From NCBI RefSeq assembly GCF_020171115.1, contig NC_058105.1, positions 13,988,001 through 14,052,000 on the forward strand: a stretch of DNA of 64,000 nt, given 5' to 3'. Source of the stretch: Neogale vison (Eukaryota > Chordata > Mammalia > Carnivora > Mustelidae). Position numbers and translations under genes: made by a program. Every line of letters starts with the position of its first letter. Positions within the stretch are counted from its first letter, which is position 1. Shown piece after piece: positions 1-10,828 of this stretch. The notes beneath the pieces were generated by a model, which made no database searches, was not told the origin of the DNA, and saw only the letters and a program-made list of their open reading frames with translations.

Positions 1-33
1 CAACATGAACTTCATTTATTTTAAAATGTACTC

Positions 34-249
34 GGGGTTTCTCCACTCAGCATTATTGACATGTTGGGTCAGATATTCTTTGCTGTGGGGAGCTGTCCTG
101 TATATTGTAGAATGGTCAGCGGCATCCCTGGCCTCTACCCACTAGATGCCAGTAGTATCTCCCTGGTTGTGACAAAAATAAATGACTAACATAACTGCCA
201 AATGTCCCTTGAGAGAATTGTAAAAACACCCACAGTTGAGAATCACTGA
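34..249 (-). mobile_element. MER20-like hAT DNA transposon
   Basis: The block runs from GGGGTTTCTCCACTC to TTGAGAATCACTG, near-complementary hAT-type ends. The interior phrases (CCTGGCCTCTACCCACTAGATGCCAGTAG, split here only by memory of the family; TTGTGACAA; CCAAATGTCCC) match what I remember of MER20 in reverse. It is an ancient non-autonomous element with no coding capacity. The family name is from memory. Confidence 0.75.
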
Positions 250-700
250 GAGAGACAGAGAAATAAATATAGATGTTTGTAGAGACATGAGTTGGCATAT
301 AAACATATATTTCCAAGCCCTGTCCGCTGAGAGAGCAGGGAAGCAACAAGAGCCCAGCAGCAACAAGTACAACAAGCCTATACCTTGGTTTCCAAACACT
401 GTTCCTACATGAAAGGAATCAAGGCTCACCAGAAAAATGCCTGAAACTGGGACTGGAACAGCAAAAATAGATGAGCATGGGACAGCTTACAGTGTCCCAA
501 AGAAAGGATGTGCTTTAAAAATTAAAAAAGATAAAGCTTGTTAAAAGGACACAGGTGTCCATCTGAAAGAGTGCCCAATGATCAAAGCTTGATCAATTTG
601 AGCAGCAAAAATAAATAATAGTATTGTGTTATAATGCAAATAATAAAACAAATGTTAATGAGTCCGTATGGATATAAATAAATGATTGAATAAAGAAATA
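250..700. other. AT-rich stretch, nothing recognised
   Basis: I see no credible gene, RNA or repeat family in this interval. Overlapping frames at 116-429 on the minus strand run through MER20 and lack coding character. Confidence 0.5.
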
Positions 701-701
701 T

Positions 702-902
702 GGGGCACCTGGGTGGCTCAATGGGTTAAAGCCTCTGCCTTCAGCTCGCGTTGTGATCCCAGGGTCCTGGGATCGAGCCCCGCATCGGGCTCTATGCTCA
801 GCAGGGAGCCTGCTTCACTCCCTCTCTCTCTCTGCCTGCCTCTGCCTACTTGTGATCTCTGTCTGTCAAATAAATAAATTAAACCTTTTAAAAAAAGAAA
901 GA
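702..902 (+). mobile_element. Carnivore tRNA-Lys SINE (GTTAAAGCCTCTGCC type)
   Basis: It has the GGGGCACCTGGGTGGCTCA head, the TCCTGGGATCGAGCCCCGCATC B-box region, a CT-rich middle and a TCTGTCAAATAAATAAATTAA tail. The structure is complete, with few changes from the other copies of this type in the window. A CAN SINE is copied by L1 machinery and encodes no protein. Confidence 0.95.
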
Positions 903-1134
903 AATGGGAGGGAAAGGACATATTTTTTTAAAGAGAAATTCCAATAAATATAGAAAGTATGACAGAAATAGAAAAACATTATTAGAACACTACAGTAATA
1001 AGTGCTGTAAGCATGATCCACAAATGAATGTGAAAAATAGTGGGGGAGCAGGGAGAAAAAGAGTATATTTGCTCAGTTCAAAGTATATTGCCCAAATTCA
1101 CTAATTACTGTGATGGCTTTAACATATGTACACA

Positions 1135-1670
1135 AATTCTCTGACACTCTTCCTTCCAGGAGCTGGAGTTTAATTCCTCTCCCTTGAGTGCTGGCTGAAC
1201 TTCAGTGACTTGTTCCCAACGATAAGAGTATGGAAAGGGGAAAATAGTACATTTACACTAAAGAAGCCAAGCAGACACTATCTTAACCAAATGATTAAGG
1301 CTAACGTCACCAGTAATAAGGCAAGTTTATATCCTGCGCCCTTGATATGATGCAATGAGGACATATCACCTCTGTGGTATTCTTTCCAAAAATCTATAAC
1401 CTAGGTATAATCATTAGAAAATATCAGCTAAATCCAAATTGAGATATGCACCAAACTTCCTCACAACCACTCCTTAAAAGTGTCAAGGTCATGACCAGAA
1501 AGATCGAGAATCTGAAGATTGTAGGAGAGTAAGGAGACAGGATGGCTAGATGCAATGCACGAGGCTGGCCTGTGTCCTGAAACACAAAGAGGACCGTTAG
1601 TGGAAAAGCTGATGAAATCCAAATAGTCTGTAGTTTAGTTAACAGAATTGTACCAATGTTCATTTCTTTG

Positions 1671-1713
<43 letters not shown>

Positions 1714-1845
1714 ACACATACAAAATGGTTACATAAGATGTTCACATTAGAGGAAGCTGAGGAAAAGGTTTAAAGAAACATTAATATATTTAAAGCTTTC
1801 CTATAAATCCAAAATTATCTCAAACTTTTTCTAAAATTCTATGGA
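1135..1845 (+). mobile_element. Ancient L1M-type 3' region
   Basis: Phrases such as GTCAAGGTCATGACCAGAAAG, GTGAAATCCAAAT, TTGTACCAATGTTCATTTC and TAAATCCAAAATTATCTCAAA, in this order, resemble the 3' ends of old mammalian L1 elements. A dinucleotide repeat has expanded inside it. The family assignment is from memory and could instead be another old LINE. Confidence 0.45.
1674..1722 (+). repeat. (AC)n microsatellite
   Basis: About 18 uninterrupted AC units are followed by ATAC-interrupted units. It lies inside an old LINE fragment. The minus-strand frame MYVCVCVCV... that crosses it is an artefact of the repeat. Confidence 0.95.
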
Positions 1846-2983
1846 AGATAGAACAGGCAAGATAGAACTAAATATGGTTGAATAAGGAAGTCGATAGAAA
1901 TAACAAAAAGTTAAGGTCACGTCAACATTCAATAAAAAGAAAGATAACTATTAGCAGTCTATTCACACTTCAACAACTTGAGATGAAGAATAAATTGTTG
2001 AATTGTTAAAATGTGTCAAAGTCTTGACAGTAATATGCATCATCTCTGGAAATAATCAAGCACGTACATGTTCTTATTTTTAGGAGTAATTTGAGTTCAA
2101 ATTATATCCATAGAAACTGCATCCTTTGGGCCAAAATGAATACTTTTGATTATTTTTTGCAAAAGAGAATGATACCTAAAAATTCCCATTTCAACATTTG
2201 ACTAAATTAATCTAAATAGTAGATAATGGCATAAGTAACCAAGTTTGCTAAGGATAAGTTCCAAATTTAGAGTGAATACACATCGGAGAGCTTCCCAAAA
2301 TTGGAAAAAAAAAATTCTCCGTTGATCTGAGATCTATGTAAATCAGTAGGCAATTTGCAATAATCTTTTCCTAATGGATCCATTGTATAAGGTGATTTTC
2401 ACTGAACCCGTTATTCCTTACCCATATCCCTTCACACACATATACACATCCCTACATATCCTACCATATGATTCTCCATTGACTGTGTAGCATTATTCAA
2501 AAAATGGATGGTGGCTTAGCCTCATGTCATCATTTATCCATGATATAAAGGACAAAAAGAAATGCACTGTGACCCTTGTATGGAAAAAAGTATAAATCAT
2601 GAGAGAAGGACAACTGAAGATTCTAAAAATGGGATTGTTGCCTGAGCAAAGCAGAAGGAACCCAGATGGGCAAACCACCAAGAAGTGATTACTGAAGTTG
2701 ACACATTTCACAGAATAATATACTTGAAATATCCTTGCTCCATAATCTGTTAATAGCCCTATACTTTCATCATCAGGATCCCCACAGTTACGGACATAGA
2801 ATTGCACTTGTGATAACTACGAAGTCCCATTTTTCTCCCACCCATCTCTACCATGCCATGTACGTTCCTGTCCAATAAAACTCCTTTTATGGAGATACCA
2901 GGACATACCTGGACATACCAGGGTCTCTCACAAGCTCTGTGCTTTTACACATTCTAGTCCCTCCACTTAACACACCCACTCTG
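1846..2983. other. AT-rich stretch, nothing recognised
   Basis: No credible open frame, RNA gene or family-level repeat is visible. A 104-codon minus-strand frame at 2493-2807 has no recognisable domain and low-complexity composition, so I do not call it. Confidence 0.5.
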
Positions 2984-2999
2984 CCTACCTAACATTCTT

Positions 3000-3192
3000 T
3001 TTTTTAAAAAAGATTTTATTTATTTATTTGACAGACAGAGATCACAAGTAGGCAGAGAGGCAGGCACAGAGAGAGGGGGAAGCAGGCTCCCTGCCAAGAG
3101 AGAGCCTGATGTGGGACTTGATCCCAGGACCCTGGGATCATGACCTGAACCGAAGGCAGAGGCTTTAACCCACTGAGCCACCCAGGCGCCCC
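3000..3192 (-). mobile_element. Carnivore SINE with 16-bp target duplication
   Basis: This is an antisense CAN SINE of the GGTTAAAGCCTCTGCC type. It is bounded by identical copies of CCTACCTAACATTCTT at 2984-2999 and 3193-3208. The perfect TSD and low divergence mark a fairly recent L1-mediated insertion. Confidence 0.97.
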
Positions 3193-3284
3193 CCTACCTA
3201 ACATTCTTAAAGAAACTAGTTATTCCTTTGTCTTTATTGACATTTTCCATACTTCATTGTAATCATCCATTTAACTGTCTCACA

Positions 3285-3385
3285 TACTAGAGCGTGAGCT
3301 CACTGATGGCAGCAACACTGTGTCTTGATCACCTTTAATTCTGAGCACCTAGCACAATCTTTGATAGAAATGTTTTCTAATAGTT
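3285..3385 (+). mobile_element. L2 3'-end fragment
   Basis: The phrase order (gagctcactgatggcagcaac, then tgagcacctagcaca) matches the conserved L2 3' terminus. It is short and ancient. Confidence 0.5.
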
Positions 3386-3584
3386 AAAGCATTGCCAAAA
3401 GAGAGATATAGCCAATGTGTGTCCTTTAGGTTCCAGCACAATAGAAAGTTCTACTACGGAAATGGGGAATTTTGAATGGTCACAGGTTGCATATGAAAGA
3501 GTTGCAATCTGAATAAAGCCACGAGTATATTTTCCTACTATGAAATGAGGTGGCTACAAATCACCAAAATGTAATGTACCATTT

Positions 3585-3790
3585 ATTTATCCATTCAATA
3601 TCTAGTTACTGATAAGTGCGCTGGGCCAAGCATTGTTTGGGACACTTGAATTATATTAGTTAGGCAAACATGAAATCCTTGCCCTCTTGGAGATGACAGT
3701 CTAGTCAGGAGAGTCTAGTGAGCAGCAAAAAAAAATAGTAAATAAATTTTTTGCATATTAGAAGGTATGCATAAAGAAAAAGTAAAGAAT
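3585..3790 (-). mobile_element. L2-type 3' fragment, antisense
   Basis: TTTATTTATCCATTCAATA, GGCCAAGCATTGTTTGGGACAC and CCTTGCCCTCTTGGAGATGACAG follow the order of antisense L2 3' sequence, where the usual text is a 'tattgagca...gccaggcactg' motif. Confidence 0.5.
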
Positions 3791-4030
3791 GGCAAAAACC
3801 CCTAACACTCTTGGTTAGCTGTATCATGGGGAAACAATAGACCTTTAATGACAAAGAGAAAATTATAAAATGTCTAGATGGAAAAAGTAGATAATCTGCA
3901 AAGGAATATGAATCACATTGACATCAGACTTAATAACAGTGTATGTAAGAAAACAATGAAGTAATATTTTTAAAAATCAAAGACAAGTAATTTTGAAGGT
4001 AGGATTTTATTTCCAACCCAACTTTCATTT

Positions 4031-4196
4031 ATTTTTTTAAAGATTTTATTTATTTGTCAGAGAGAGAGCACACATGCGCACAAGCAAGAGGAGCAGCAGG
4101 CAGAGGGAGAAGCAGGCTCCCCACTAAGCAGGGACCCTAGAATCATGAGCTGAGCTGAAAGCAGACACTTGACTAACTGAGTCACCCAGGCATCCC
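4031..4196 (-). mobile_element. Older carnivore SINE
   Basis: An antisense CAN SINE with more mutations than the young types. The flanks AACTTTCATTT (4020-4030) and AACTGTCATTT (after 4197) are an imperfect TSD. Confidence 0.9.
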
Positions 4197-4471
4197 TCAA
4201 CTGTCATTTAAATGTGAGGTGGAAATAAAGATTCTCAGGGCTGAACAGCTTCATAAAGGGTACTGCATAGTGACCCTCTTTGAAAGCCCTCTTGGAGGAC
4301 ATACTCTAGAATAATGAAAAAATATCAATCTAAGAGGCAACAAAGAGAATCTAAAACTAATGCTGAGTAATTAACTTAGTGAAGTTCATTACCTAAAAAG
4401 CAATTACACCCACCGAATAAGAAAATAATTCATAATAATACAAAAAACAGCAGATGGCAGTATAATGTGTA

Positions 4472-4636
4472 ACCCTGGCTACACATTATAATCTTCCAGA
4501 GATCTTTAGAAAATATCCCAATGCCCATGTTCCTCTTGGGGATCCTTGTTTAATTGGTCTGGTGTAAATCTGGCATCACTAGTTTTTAAGTTCCCACAGG
4601 TGATTCTAATTGCAGCCAGGGCTGAAAAGCACTGTG
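4472..4636. mobile_element. MER5A-like hAT DNA transposon
   Basis: The block starts AACCCTGGCTACACATTATAATC and ends CAGGTGATTCTAATTGCAGCCAGGGCTGAAAAGCACTG in family order. The two ends are near-inverted copies (ACCCTGGCT / AGCCAGGGCT), as expected of MER5-type palindromic elements. Confidence 0.7.
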
Positions 4637-4639
4637 GTG

Positions 4640-4745
4640 GTCATCCTTGACTATTGTCTTTTTATTCTCACTCCCCTGTCCTCCACCCAATCTGTCGGGG
4701 GCTCCAGTTGGCTCTACCTCCAAAATCCATCTATAATCTAGAGCC
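4640..4745 (+). mobile_element. L2 ORF2 fragment
   Basis: TTGGCTCTACCTCCAAAATCCATCTATAATCTAGAG resembles the sense strand of a well-preserved L2 coding segment. It is too short and mutated to encode anything. Confidence 0.45.
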
Positions 4746-4769
4746 CCTAGCTAGTTTATAAAAGCAAAA

Positions 4770-5575
4770 AATTTTAAAAAACTAAAGACATACAGATTGG
4801 AAAGAAATTAAAATTCTACATCATCGATGTAGATCATAAAGAATCTGCAAAGAGCTTCTAGAATAGTTGAATTTAGTATGGGCAAAGAATATAAGATCAA
4901 TATTAAAAAATATATTTCTATATGTATGCACAAACCATTGGAAATTAAAATAAAAATTTAATATAGCATCAAAATAAAAGACATGTTTTGAGATAAATTT
5001 AGTAATATATGTGCAATACCTATACACTAAAAGCTACCAAAATTACTGAGAAAAATTAAAGATGATCCAAATACAGGGTGCCCAGTGGCTCAGTTGGTTA
5101 AGCATCTGCCTTTGGCTCAGGTCATGATTCCAGGGTCCTGGGATTGAGTCCCTTGCCGGGTTCCCTGCTCAGCAGGGAGCCTGCTTCTCCCTCTCCCTCT
5201 GCCTGCTGTTCCTCCTGTTTGTGCTCTCTCTCTCTCTCTCTGTCAAATAAATAAAATCTTAAAAAAGGATGATCCAAATAAATGATGAGAGATACCAGGT
5301 TAATGTATCAGAAGATGTTAAGATGTCAATTCTCCCTAAACTGATTCAGAAATTCAACACAATTATAATGAAAAGCCCAGTTGCCTTTTTTTAATTTTTG
5401 GTAGAAGTTGACATGTAGATTCTAAAATGTATGCAAAATGTAAAGTACCTGGAGTAGCGTAAACAATTTTGCAAGAGTAGAACAAAGAAACAAAAACTTG
5501 ATTTGTAAACTAATTACAAAGCTACCATGTGCATTCTCAGGGAGCAAGTTTATGGAAATCCTAAAAGCTAGAAAT
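4770..5575 (+). mobile_element. Old L1 ORF2 fragment, split by a SINE
   Basis: The sequence on both sides of the SINE at 5074-5267 is sense-strand L1 ORF2, downstream of the reverse transcriptase core (for example ctaccaaaattactgagaaaaattaaagatgatccaaataaatg across the gap). There are many stops and frameshifts. Confidence 0.6.
5074..5267 (+). mobile_element. Carnivore SINE inside old L1, 13-bp TSD
   Basis: A CAN SINE in sense orientation, with GATGATCCAAATA duplicated exactly at 5061-5073 and 5268-5280. Removing one TSD and the SINE restores a continuous L1 fragment, so the SINE is the younger element. Confidence 0.96.
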
Positions 5576-5599
5576 AAATTAGGACTTCAACAGGTTACT

Positions 5600-7259
5600 G
5601 AAGGCTCTGAGTAGAATTAGAAAAAAATGAAAAATGGTATTTTGGATAGCCATGGAAGTGTGCTGCCCAGATCTTCCTTCAAGAAAGAGCTTGCCAACCA
5701 GCTACAAGGAGTGCAGTTAGCTGCCTGCCCCCTGCTGTTAGCACTTTCAGGGACCTCTTCAACTTTCAGTCTGAGGCACATCTTCCCTAGGCACCCCCAT
5801 TCAATGACTTAGCATGGTGTGGGTGCCAGGGCCTGGCCCTTTCCGCTCAATGTAGGATTCCTCTAATGGGCAGTATTTGCTCCACAGTTCATGCTGGTTT
5901 GGCCAAGATTGTCAGGCCTGAGGATTCCCCTGCCTAATCCTGCTTCTCCCTCTTCCTTTCCCAAGTATCAGGTCTGCATTATGATCTGAATGTACTGCAT
6001 GCCCAATCCTGCTTCTTCACCCTTTTCTCTCTCACAGGTATCACGCCTCCCAACTCACAGTAAAGCTCTTAAACTCCGACTGGTGTCTACTTCACAGAGG
6101 AAATCAACAGACATGGTAAAGAGGGTAGAGACTGGGCTCAGAGATACAGGCTCATTGATTTCACAGCAATGTACATATGATATGAGTGTGAGAATGAAGG
6201 AGAAGCAACGAAGAGAGCAAGTATGATACAATTTTGAGCCAGATTCTAGGAAGGATAGTGGTGGAATAAGTTCATGACAGAGTAAGTTCAAAGGGGGCTC
6301 TGATTTGGGCTACAGGTTGACTTGATGTTAGGTTTTGAAAATACTGAGTTTGTAGTTACGTGGCACTGTGTGATATTCAATAGATTGTTGAAGATATGGA
6401 GTGAATCCTAAATGTGCAGAAAGCTCTTTTGAGAATATTTACAGATTACTGGCATGGGAGTGGTAGCAGTTAAGGGATTAGCCCTCAGAGGGTGGCAGTG
6501 GAGGGTAAGACATTGATTCTTGTGAAATGCTCTTGAGTGAAGACTTTTTCCTCTAAGGCTCTGGTTGCCCTCTGAGCTAGGTGTTCCGTTACCATCTTGC
6601 CAACCAAAAACACTGAGTTAGTGACTAGTGCATCAGTATTTTGTTACTGTTCTTAGATCTACTGAGATTAGAGAAGTAAAGTAGGATGCAAAGAATGGAA
6701 ATCTTCTTTAGTGTACATGAGCAGAAACCTGGCATTCTGACTGCTGGGAGGTATAAATGTCAATATCGATGCCAGTACATTGACTGTGCACACCGGTGGT
6801 AATGGAGTCTGAAATTAAAGTGGAAACAGATCCAAAGGGGTGTATGCCCTTCACAGAATGCTTTAGAAATAGAGTAGCAAAAGTTTTTCTTTCTTTTCGA
6901 TGAGGGACACATCTGGCTAGGTGGACACCCAAATCCAAATGGAAATAGTGGCCAGATATTCTCTTGCTCCCCAACCCTCATGGAGATAGCTTTGGATTTA
7001 TTTCAAAACTACAGTGCTTCTGGTGGTTGTTATGCTAGTCCTATGAATATCTTACCAAACTGGAGTGAAAACAGAGTGAGGCTAACTTCTTTTCTTGTAT
7101 GCTCTATACCTTCAACACAATTCTGAAAGGCCATTCTAGCTCTAGACCTTTCCACAGCATCAGTTGAGGTTCTTGCATTTCATTGAATCATAATATCTCC
7201 CTCTGGCTATCCTCAGTCTCTTCACTTCCATTCCACAATGTTTAGCCTAAAGGTACCAG
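5600..7259. other. Unassigned region; 5640-6110 may be an old LTR
   Basis: The 5640-6110 part has paired CCTGCCTAATCCTGCTTCT / GCCCAATCCTGCTTCT phrases and a TCTCTCACAGGTATCA segment like those of some ancient ERVL LTRs, but I cannot fix its ends. The rest, 6110-7259, shows no gene or repeat I can name. Confidence 0.3.
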
Positions 7260-7275
7260 TTAATAAACATATTGA

Positions 7276-7470
7276 GGGACGCCTGGGTGGCTCAGTTGGT
7301 TAAGCAGCTGCCTTCGGCTCGGGTCATGATCCCGGCGTCCTGGGATCGAGTCCCACATCGGGCTCCTTGCTCCGCAGGGAGCCTGCTTCTCCCTCTGCCT
7401 CTACTGCCTCTCTGTCTGCCTGTGCTCGCTCTCTCTCTCTCTCTCTCTGACAAATAAATAAATAAAATCT
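7276..7470 (+). mobile_element. Young carnivore SINE (GGGACGCC type), 16-bp TSD
   Basis: It starts GGGACGCCTGGGTGGCTCAGTT and belongs to the TTGGTTAAGCAGCTGCC subfamily. Exact duplicates of TTAATAAACATATTGA lie at 7260-7275 and 7471-7486. The 61-codon frame across it is a SINE artefact. Confidence 0.97.
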
Positions 7471-7559
7471 TTAATAAACATATTGAACTCTACATATTGA
7501 ACTCTATCTTAAGAATTTGCTAACCCTGTGGAACCCAACCTATAATAATAATCAACTTG

Positions 7560-8085
7560 AACTTGGTGATACAAAAAAGGAGAATATAACATGTTCAAGT
7601 AAGGTTTATTCCAGAAATGCAGGGGTAGTTTAATGTTCAAAGATAAATCAATGCAATTCACCTAACAGAAGAAGAGAAAAATCATAGGATTTCTCAATAG
7701 ATACTGAAAAAGCATTTGTTAAAAATTCAATATCCATTCAAAATTAAGGGGAAAACCTTAACAAATTAAGTAGGGAAGGGAACATCCTTAATCTGATAAG
7801 GAATATTTGCCCAATAAAAGCTCACAGCAAGCATTATAGGTATTTAAATATTAAATATTTAAGGCTCATACCACCTCTCACCCTGAGATCAGGAACACTG
7901 TAAAAATGCTTTATATTAGTACTTCTATTAAATCTTACACTAGAGACGGGAACCAATGCAAAAAGACAAGTTAATAATAATAATGATAATAAAGATTTTA
8001 AAATAAATAAATAAAATAGAAAATAGAGATAATAAAAATAATAAAGGTATAAAAATTGGAAAATAAAAAATAAAAATTAAAATAC
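7560..8085 (+). mobile_element. Old L1 ORF2 (reverse transcriptase segment)
   Basis: TTTATTCCAGAAATGCAGGG and AGATACTGAAAAAGCATTTG correspond to the L1 RT region that precedes and contains the first catalytic aspartate. Stops occur in every frame. The tail from 7970 is A-rich and low-complexity. Confidence 0.7.
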
Positions 8086-8139
8086 TTGCAAAATACATGA
8101 TATAAACTTAAAAGTACAGACGAACCAACAATAAGAATT

Positions 8140-8665
8140 AATAAGTAAATTTTCAAAGTTATTAGCCAATGCAAAAAACTGTATTTCTACAACCAGGAGA
8201 AAATAATTAGAAAGTAGTATTTTAAAAATGTACATTTATAATAGCATCAGAAATATCAAATACATGTATGGAAGTGTTGAATCACTATATTGTACACCTG
8301 AAACTAATATAAATAGCACTGTATGTAAACTAACTAGAACTAAAATTAAAACCTTTTAAAAAGGAAACATCAAATAGTAAGGGAAAAAAATTAACAGATG
8401 GGCAAGACCAGAAAACTACAAAACACTATTGAGAGAAAAATGTTAAATCCCTAAATAAATGGTGGTATAAAACATTGGTGGATTTGATATGGAGAGTACA
8501 GACATTTTTACAAATTAATCTATAGATTCAATGCAATACAAATGAAAATCCAGGGTTTGGGTTATTTAAATGAAATTTGAGAAGCTAATTCATATATTTA
8601 TATGGAACTCAAAGAGTCAAGAATAGACAAGACACTCTTAATGTAGAATAAAGTGGGCAGATAAA
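8140..8665 (+). mobile_element. Mosaic of old L1 fragments
   Basis: L1 ORF2-like sequence is followed at about 8270-8365 by a typical old L1 3' terminus (GAATCACTATATTGTACACCTG, cut to family phrase, then an A-rich end). At 8390-8660 there is another ORF2-like segment. At least two copies are joined. Confidence 0.6.
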
Positions 8666-8719
8666 TGGTGCTAATGGGAATTAATGGTGCTAGTGGGAAT
8701 CAAAACTCCTCTAACATCT

Positions 8720-8838
8720 GAGGTGTCTGGCTGACTCAGTCGGTGGAGCATGTGACTCTTGGTCTCGGGGTTGTAAGTTCGAGCCCCACAATGGGTGTAG
8801 AGATTAAAATAAAATCTTAAAACAAAACAACAACAAAG
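8720..8838 (+). mobile_element. Short, old tRNA-derived SINE
   Basis: The unit has a tRNA-like head with an intact B-box-like GTTCGAGCCCC at about 8778 and ends GTAGAGATTAAAATAAAATCTT, lacking the CT-rich middle of the longer CAN SINEs. Flanks ACTCCTCTAACAT and ACTCCTAACAT suggest an imperfect TSD. It is not a functional tRNA gene. Confidence 0.8.
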
Positions 8839-8839
8839 A

Positions 8840-9660
8840 ACTCCTAACATGGCATTCAAATCCTTCATTATTTGATCTGCCTACCTCTCCACCTCTCCCA
8901 CACTCCCAATGCTCTATTTGATTTCCCAAATGTGGTACGCTCTTCCAATCCCATGCCTTTCCTCTCTCTAGAATTCCTTTCTCCTTTTCTTCACTCGGTT
9001 AACTTTGACTCAGTCTTTAAGACTTGGCTCAGGATATGAGGAATTTGACAAACAAGACAGAGGATCATAAGGGAAGGGGGGGAAAAATGGAACAAGATGA
9101 AACCAGAGACAGAGACAAACCATAAGAGACTCTTTGGAATAAACTGAAGGTTGTTGGAGGGGAGGGGAGGGGAGTGGGAGGGACGGGGTGGCTGGGTGAT
9201 GGACACTGGGGAGGGTATGTGCTATGGGGAGTGCTGTGAATTGTATAAGACTGCTGAATCACAGACCTGTACCCCTGAAACAAATAACACATTATATGTT
9301 AATTTTTTAAAAAAAAGAGTTGGCTCAGGGATTACTTCCTCCATTATGCCTTCTTTTTATACTTCAGACTGCCTTAGGCATGCCCAACTTTGCATTCCTG
9401 TAGCAGCAGTATGTACTCCTATCATATGCATTACTCCAACAAATATTTATTGAGCCTCTTCTATGAATTCTAGGTGATGGTATTGGTTATAGCACATACT
9501 ATGTTACATTATAATTAGCAGGTGACATAACTGCCTCCCCCTGCCTTTAGAATGTGAACCTTCTTGACATTAGGGCCTGTGTCTCACAGCTCTGTATCTT
9601 AAGCACCTGTCATTAAACCTGATCATAACAAGAGCCTGGTAAGTGTCTGCTGGATTCGTG
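8840..9660 (+). mobile_element. L2 3' region interrupted by an L1 3' end
   Basis: Before and after the L1 at 9033-9316, the text follows the L2 ORF2 end and 3'UTR (cattcaaatccttcat, gatctgcctacctctcc; later cattagggcctgtgtctcaca and gcacctgtcattaaacc). It is non-coding and ancient. Confidence 0.65.
9034..9315 (+). mobile_element. 5'-truncated L1 3'UTR
   Basis: It contains GACAAACCATAAGAGACTCTT, a G-rich tract at 9156-9188 and GACCTGTACCCCTGAAACAA before an A-rich end, as in the L1 3' end at 29.6 kb. Flanks GACTTGGCTCAGG (about 9021) and GAGTTGGCTCAGG (about 9318) are a near-perfect TSD. Confidence 0.85.
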
Positions 9661-9839
9661 CAGAGTATGGTGGCTTAGTTCTGTGTGGACTTAGCTAAGG
9701 CTGGGGCTACTTTTTTCTGAGTTCCTCTTCTTGTATGGTTCCAGGTTAGACTTTTCCACAAGACAAATTTACATGAGATCAAGAAGGCAGAAGTAAATTA
9801 GTAACCATTCTCACACTCTGAAATTTGGTAAAGAACCAG

Positions 9840-10200
9840 GTGCTTTGCTGCGGAACCATGCGTCACTGATCTGGCTGACTCTGCTGGTGCGGGGCAGCAA
9901 CACACCCTCCAGCTCTCACAATTCATCCTGCAGGTCTGCGGCAGCAAGTCGGGATGAGGTTTTAGTTTGTCCTCATAGGCTCTGGTTGATCTACTCTAGT
10001 CCCCCCTTTATATCCATTTCCCTTCCTGACTGCCATTTCAGATGACTTCATACCATCACAAGGTTCATAAGCAACAGCCTTATACAGACAGCTTACACGG
10101 ATCCCCCAGTAGCAAAAAGTAAAATCCCTATGATAAATCCCTTCTTCTCTTTCATGCCAGTCTGCTTCTCTGATCAAATGCATGCTATATATTATAGCAT
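9840..10200 (+). mobile_element. Probable 5' LTR of a decayed ERVL provirus
   Basis: The last 170 bases (about 10036-10200) align with 13210-13385. Both contain GATGACTTCATAC, a CAGCAGCCTT/CAACAGCCTT motif and AAATCCCTTCT followed by a TCTCTGA segment typical of ERVL LTR ends. It is followed by GGGACCAGAAGTAGTTCCAGGG, close to the start of ERVL internal regions. The 5' boundary is uncertain. Confidence 0.5.
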
Positions 10201-10644
10201 ATAGTGTTTGGGACCAGAAGTAGTTCCAGGGTACACACAGAGCCTCAAGAATAGATTCCCTTTATCTTTTTAGGTGATTTATAATTGATTTTCTGAGCTG
10301 ATGAGATCTAAAGGCACTAATTACTCTGTTTCCAGTGGTAACAGGCATACTCTGAGCCCATGTTAGGTAGTAGCAAACAGTTACCTAAGTCACAACCTGT
10401 AAGACACCTGTAATACAGGACAAGATTTGGGAGGAACCAAGTATTTGTTGTCATACAGCATTTTAGTGGGAAAAAGGGAATAGAGTGGGTTTGTTGGTTG
10501 CTTCTAAGTGCACTGGAGAAGGTGGGGAAAGAGATCTGTGTCCACTTATCAGGGTGAATATATATTGAGGAAACTGGAATGATCAGAAATTTGGGGGATC
10601 AGGATCCTGTGAAGCTACTTTAACATATAAAAATTCTTTTGGAG

Positions 10645-10828
10645 CAACACCTGGGTGGCTCAGTGGGTTAAGCGTCTGACTTTGGCTCAGGTCATGATCC
10701 CAGGATCCTGGGATCAAGCCCTGCATCAGGCTCCTTGCTCAGTGGAGACCCTGCTGTTCCCTCTGCTTATGCTCTCTCTCTTTTTCTCTCTCTCTCTCTT
10801 AAATAAATAATCTTTTTTAAAAAAAGAA
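10645..10828 (+). mobile_element. Carnivore SINE inside the ERVL relic
   Basis: A CAN SINE starting CACCTGGGTGGCTCAGTGGG with a shortened AAATAAATAATC tail. It interrupts the internal region of the provirus, so it inserted later. I see no clear TSD. Confidence 0.92.

Noticed and set aside
686..877. 63-codon frame with repeated motifs (MIPGSWDRVPHRAL etc.) seen at many loci
   Set aside because: It is the tRNA-derived carnivore SINE read in frame. Similar peptides come from nearly every SINE copy and are not genes.
1424..1723. 99-codon minus-strand frame beginning MYVCVCVCV
   Set aside because: Its start comes from an (AC)n microsatellite and the rest lies in an old LINE 3' region.
8720..8800. 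tRNA-Lys-like gene with A and B boxes
   Set aside because: It is the head of a short SINE followed by an A-rich tail, and acceptor-stem pairing is lost. The same applies to all SINE heads here.
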